15,593 bases of DNA from Actinomycetes bacterium (GTDB lineage: Bacteria; Actinomycetota; Actinomycetes; Actinomycetales; Cellulomonadaceae), in NCBI GenBank assembly GCA_023424135.1, contig JAFAEH010000325.1, forward strand, positions 1-15,593, read 5' to 3'. The first letter of the stretch is position 1. The number at the start of each line of letters is the position of its first letter. Under the pieces are notes generated by a model that was not told the origin of the DNA, made no database searches, and saw only the letters and a list, made by a program, of their open reading frames with translations. A program made the translations under genes and the position numbers. Shown here one piece after another: positions 13,132 to 15,593 of this stretch.

Positions 13132-13171
13132 GAAGGCCCTCGGCCGGCGAGATCGCCGACCGAGGGCCTTC
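13132..13171 (+). terminator. Terminator hairpin after tRNA-Pro
   Basis: GAAGGCCCTCGG (13132-13143) and its complement at 13160-13171 form a 12-bp stem, then a C-A mismatch, then CGGCG/CGCCG around an AGAT loop. It starts six bases after the tRNA. It may also help stop the opposing DUF4097 operon. The remaining 91 bases to 13262 show nothing clear. Confidence 0.8.
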
Positions 13172-13262
13172 GTCATGGGCGGCCTGACGTCCCGGGCGGC
13201 CCGACGCGACGGGCGACGTCCGACCGGCCCGTCGCGGCGTCGTCCGTCGTCCGTCGCGTGCG

Positions 13263-14375
13263 TCAGCCCGCGGGACCGAGGTAGGCGACGTCGCCGTCGC
13301 GCGAGGAGATCGAGACGCGGCGCGGGGCCAGCGGGTCCGTGGCCCCCTCGATCGTCTGACGTCCGTCGCGCGTCCAGATCTCCAGCGCGACGGGCTCGCC
13401 CGTGCCGCGCACCGTCACCCGGCCGCTGCCGGAGGTCGCGGTCACGTCGCCCTGTGCCGAGGCGACCTCCACGTCGCCGTCCGACGTCTGCGCCGTCAGG
13501 TTCCCCGCGACGCCGTCCACCGTGACGTGGCCGTCACGCGAGGTCGCCTCGGTGTCACCACCCGCGGTCCGCACGCGCACGTCGCCGTCGCGCGTGCTCG
13601 CGACCACGCGACCGTCGACCTCCGCGACGCCCACGTGCCCGGAGCGCGTCGTCGCCTCGACGGCACCGCCCGCACCGGCGACCTGCACGTTCCCGTCACG
13701 CGACGTCGCCGTCACACGACCTGCCACCTCCGCGACGCCGACGTGCCCCGCGTACGTGACCGCCTCGATGCTCCCGCCCGTGCGGGCCACGCTCACGTCG
13801 CCGTCGCGTGACTGCGCCCTGACCCTGCCGGTGGCGCCGACGACCGTGACGTGGCCGCTCGCCGTGCGCAGCGTGACCTCCGCCAGGGCGCCGTCGGCGC
13901 TCACGTCACCGTCGCTCGACCGGACCACGAGGTCCGTGCCCTCCGGGAGGCGCACGGTGGTGGCCGTGCTGCAGGTACCGAACCACGTCGTGCCGCACGT
14001 GTGCGTCAGGACCAGCCGGTCGTCCCGCAGCTCGGAGGTCGCGCCCGGCCGCTGCCACGCGGTGCGGGACGTGCGCTCGACCTGCACGTCGTCGGCCGTG
14101 GTCGCGACCACCTCGACGCGCCCGTCGGTGACGACCTCGACGAGCGACGCAGCCGCGAGCGTCTCGGTGGTGCTCTCGGTCTGCGCCACGGCCTGCGCGA
14201 GCAGCTGGCCGCCGGCCTGGACGGCCGCGAGCGCGGCGAGGACCGCGCCCACGGCGGTGAGCGCCCGTCCGGCGGGTGTCGCGCGACGCGGCGCGGGGGC
14301 GACGGGCCGTCCGGCGTCGGGGCGGTCCGGCACCGGGGCCGGGACGGTCGGGACGTCGGTCGGCGTGAGGCTCAT
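13263..14375 (-). CDS. Membrane-anchored DUF4097-type beta-solenoid protein
   Basis: A 370-residue protein with a Pro-rich cytoplasmic N-terminus (1-37), one membrane helix (about 38-64) and an extracytoplasmic domain. Residues 154-333 are ten consecutive 18-residue units, each starting x-D/S-G-D/H-V-x-V and ending with a G-x-V-x-A-x-S/T strand, as expected for a right-handed beta-helix of the DUF4097/DUF4098 (putative adhesin) type. Two further degenerate R-D-G units occur near 336 and 359. Cys127 and Cys135 in H-T-C-G-T-T-W-F-G-T-C could form a disulfide. The ATG overlaps the stop of the response regulator as ATGA, so it is the third gene of a two-component operon. DUF4097 proteins often neighbour NarL-type systems in actinobacteria; the molecular role is not known. 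It could be a surface effector or an envelope-stress sensor accessory. Confidence 0.88.
   Translation of the reverse strand: MSLTPTDVPTVPAPVPDRPDAGRPVAPAPRRATPAGRALTAVGAVLAALAAVQAGGQLLAQAVAQTESTTETLAAASLVEVVTDGRVEVVATTADDVQVERTSRTAWQRPGATSELRDDRLVLTHTCGTTWFGTCSTATTVRLPEGTDLVVRSSDGDVSADGALAEVTLRTASGHVTVVGATGRVRAQSRDGDVSVARTGGSIEAVTYAGHVGVAEVAGRVTATSRDGNVQVAGAGGAVEATTRSGHVGVAEVDGRVVASTRDGDVRVRTAGGDTEATSRDGHVTVDGVAGNLTAQTSDGDVEVASAQGDVTATSGSGRVTVRGTGEPVALEIWTRDGRQTIEGATDPLAPRRVSISSRDGDVAYLGPAG
13377..13916 (-). repeat. Ten exact 54-bp coding units (18-residue solenoid repeats)
   Basis: The Val after D/H recurs at residues 158, 176, 194, 212, 230, 248, 266, 284, 302 and 320, an unbroken 18-residue period. 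The residue before it alternates Asp, His, Asp, His, Asn, His, Asp, His, Asp, Arg, so the natural repeat is a 36-residue pair. Several units are very alike at DNA level, suggesting duplication or conversion. Confidence 0.85.
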
Positions 14376-15043
14376 CGTGCAGGTCCGTTCGTCGGGCCGT
14401 CCTCGAGCCAGCGCAGCACCGCGAGCACCCGCCGGTGGTCGGCGGCGTCGGGCGGGAGGTCGAGCTTGGTGAGGATCGAGGTGACGTGCTTCTCGACGGC
14501 GGGCAGCCCGACGACGAGGCGGTCGGCGATCGCGGTGTTGGAGCGCCCCTCGGCCATGAGGCCGATGACCTCCCGCTCCCGCGGGGTCAGGGCGTCCGCG
14601 ACGCCCCGCCGGGACCGTGCGAGGACCTGCGCGACGACCTCGGGGTCGACGACCGTGCCGCCGGCGGCCACGCGCGCGAGCGCCGCGAGGAAGTCGTCGA
14701 CGTCGGCCACGCGGTCCTTGAGGACGTAGCCCAGCCCGCGCGCGTCCGCCGCGAGCAGGTCGCGCGCGTACCGCTGCTCGACGTACTGGGACAGCACGAG
14801 CACCGGCAGGCCGGGGTGCACGCCGCGCAGGTGCACGGCCGCCCGCAGTCCCTCGTCGGTGTGGGTCGGGGGCATGCGGACGTCGGTCACGACGAGGTCG
14901 GGCAGGTCGGCGTCGGGGTCGCCGAGGGCCGCGACGAGCTCGACCGCGGTGCGGTACCCGACCACCGCGTGCCCCTCGGCGACGAGGAGGCGCGTGAGCC
15001 CGTCGAGCAGGAGGACCGAGTCCTCGGCGATCACGATGCGCAC
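14372..15043 (-). CDS. NarL/LuxR-family response regulator
   Basis: A 223-residue regulator. The receiver has the acidic pair Glu7-Asp8, phospho-acceptor Asp54 in V-V-T-D-V-R-M-P-P, Ser85 in L-V-L-S-Q-Y and Lys109 in Y-V-L-K-D, all as expected for an active switch. The C-terminal LuxR-type helix-turn-helix begins L-T-P-R-E-R-E-V-I-G-L-M-A-E-G (about 152-166) and continues with N-T-A-I-A-D-R-L and V-E-K-H-V-T-S-I. The GTG start at 15041-15043 lies inside the end of the kinase gene (13-base overlap), with GGAGG four bases before it. It is therefore made together with the kinase. Targets cannot be seen; the coupled DUF4097 gene downstream is a likely member of the same response. Confidence 0.95.
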   Translation of the reverse strand: MRIVIAEDSVLLLDGLTRLLVAEGHAVVGYRTAVELVAALGDPDADLPDLVVTDVRMPPTHTDEGLRAAVHLRGVHPGLPVLVLSQYVEQRYARDLLAADARGLGYVLKDRVADVDDFLAALARVAAGGTVVDPEVVAQVLARSRRGVADALTPREREVIGLMAEGRSNTAIADRLVVGLPAVEKHVTSILTKLDLPPDAADHRRVLAVLRWLEDGPTNGPAR

Positions 15044-15593
15044 GGCACCTCCACCGTGAGCACGGTGCCCCCGCCGGCGGGGCTCACCAGGTCGAACGTC
15101 CCGTCGAGCGCCTCGACGCGGCGGCGCAGGCCGTCGAGCCCACCGCCCGGTGCGGCGCTCGCACCTCCGGCACCGTCGTCGCGCACCTCGACGCGCAACC
15201 GCCGGTGCCGGGTCGTGGCCCGCACGGACGCGCGCGTCGCACCGGCGTGCTTGGCGACGTTGGTCAGCGCCTCCGCGACGACGAAGTACGCCGCGGCCTG
15301 CTCCTGGACGCCGACGCCCGGGTCGAGGCCGTCGGTGTCGACGTCGACCGGCACCGGGCAGCGCGCCGCGAGCGCCGACAGCGCGGCGTCCAGGCCGCGG
15401 TCCGTCAGCACGACGGGGTGCACGCCCCGCACCAGGTCGCGCAGCTCGGCCAGGACCTCCTTGACCTCGCCGTGCGCGGCGTCGAGCGCGGCGACAGCCG
15501 CCTGCGGGTCGTGCGTCGCGGCACGACGTGCGACGCCCAGCTCGACGCCGAGCGCGACGAGCCGCTGCTGCGCGCCGTCGTGCAGGTCGCGCT
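15031..15593 (-). CDS. NarL-type sensor histidine kinase (partial, N-terminus off the right edge)
   Basis: The visible 186 residues are the C-terminal catalytic part. They begin at R-D-L-H-D-G-A-Q-Q-R-L, the HisKA_3 dimerisation/phospho-acceptor motif with the His encoded at 15580-15582. The ATPase domain follows with A-E-A-L-T-N-V-A-K-H-A (N box) and D-D-G-A-G-G plus G-G-G-L-D-G-L (G boxes). The sensing and membrane part lies beyond the window, so the signal cannot be judged. The open frame has no start that would suit a complete protein, confirming truncation by the window and not a broken gene. Its stop overlaps the response-regulator start. Confidence 0.95.
   Translation of the reverse strand, partial: RDLHDGAQQRLVALGVELGVARRAATHDPQAAVAALDAAHGEVKEVLAELRDLVRGVHPVVLTDRGLDAALSALAARCPVPVDVDTDGLDPGVGVQEQAAAYFVVAEALTNVAKHAGATRASVRATTRHRRLRVEVRDDGAGGASAAPGGGLDGLRRRVEALDGTFDLVSPAGGGTVLTVEVPCAS

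Noticed and set aside
13377..13916. 54-bp periodic DNA considered as a CRISPR-like or satellite array
   Set aside because: The period is exactly 18 codons inside a coding frame, units have no unique spacers, and the translated repeats form a coherent solenoid pattern.
13402..14472. 356-residue plus-strand frame opposite the DUF4097 gene
   Set aside because: Ser/Thr/Pro-rich shadow of the 54-bp repeats; no start context or domain.

Overview
The window is very G+C-rich chromosomal DNA from an actinobacterium. The evidence is a GlnR-type regulator, a mycobacterial-type CRP, a WhiB4-type Wbl protein, a PASTA-tailed class A PBP, GTG starts and TANNNT -10 elements. Gene content and protein style suggest Cellulomonas or another Micrococcales relative; this is inference, since no species marker is present. 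I see no insertion sequence, prophage, CRISPR array or recombinase. This is core chromosome, not an island.

Layout. (1) 1-2656, minus strand: YgfZ folate-binding protein (C-terminus runs off the left edge), a nitrobindin-like lipocalin fold protein one base upstream of it, an unlisted 35-residue single-span membrane microprotein, and a multi-span membrane protein. (2) 2864-5972, plus strand: the nitrogen regulator glnR, the Na+/H+ antiporter nhaA behind a short leader that looks structured, and an EphE-like alpha/beta hydrolase whose nucleophile position is glycine. (3) 6021-12971: nth (-), a coiled-coil RsiG-like small protein (+), crp (+), a strong bidirectional terminator, a RidA-family protein and a DUF4177 microprotein (-), whiB4 (-), then divergently ponA2 and a metallophosphoesterase (+). 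This order closely follows the Mycobacterium tuberculosis ephE-nth-crp-whiB4-ponA2 block as I recall it, with several mycobacterial genes missing. (4) 13052-13171: a tRNA-Pro(CGG) and its terminator. (5) 13263-15593, minus strand: an operon of a NarL-type two-component system (kinase cut by the right edge, response regulator) and a membrane-anchored DUF4097 beta-solenoid protein with ten exact 18-residue repeats.

Themes. Redox and iron-sulfur chemistry recurs: YgfZ, the 4Fe-4S glycosylase Nth, the 4Fe-4S sensor WhiB4, and a nitrobindin relative. Cell-envelope functions cluster at PonA2, the phosphoesterase and the DUF4097 system. At least four genes have a TANNNT element ending 6-7 bases before the start codon and no Shine-Dalgarno, which suggests leaderless mRNAs. 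The least explained features are the nhaA leader, the alternating Asp/His ladder of the DUF4097 protein, the RsiG-like protein, and the palindromes in front of crp and between whiB4 and ponA2.
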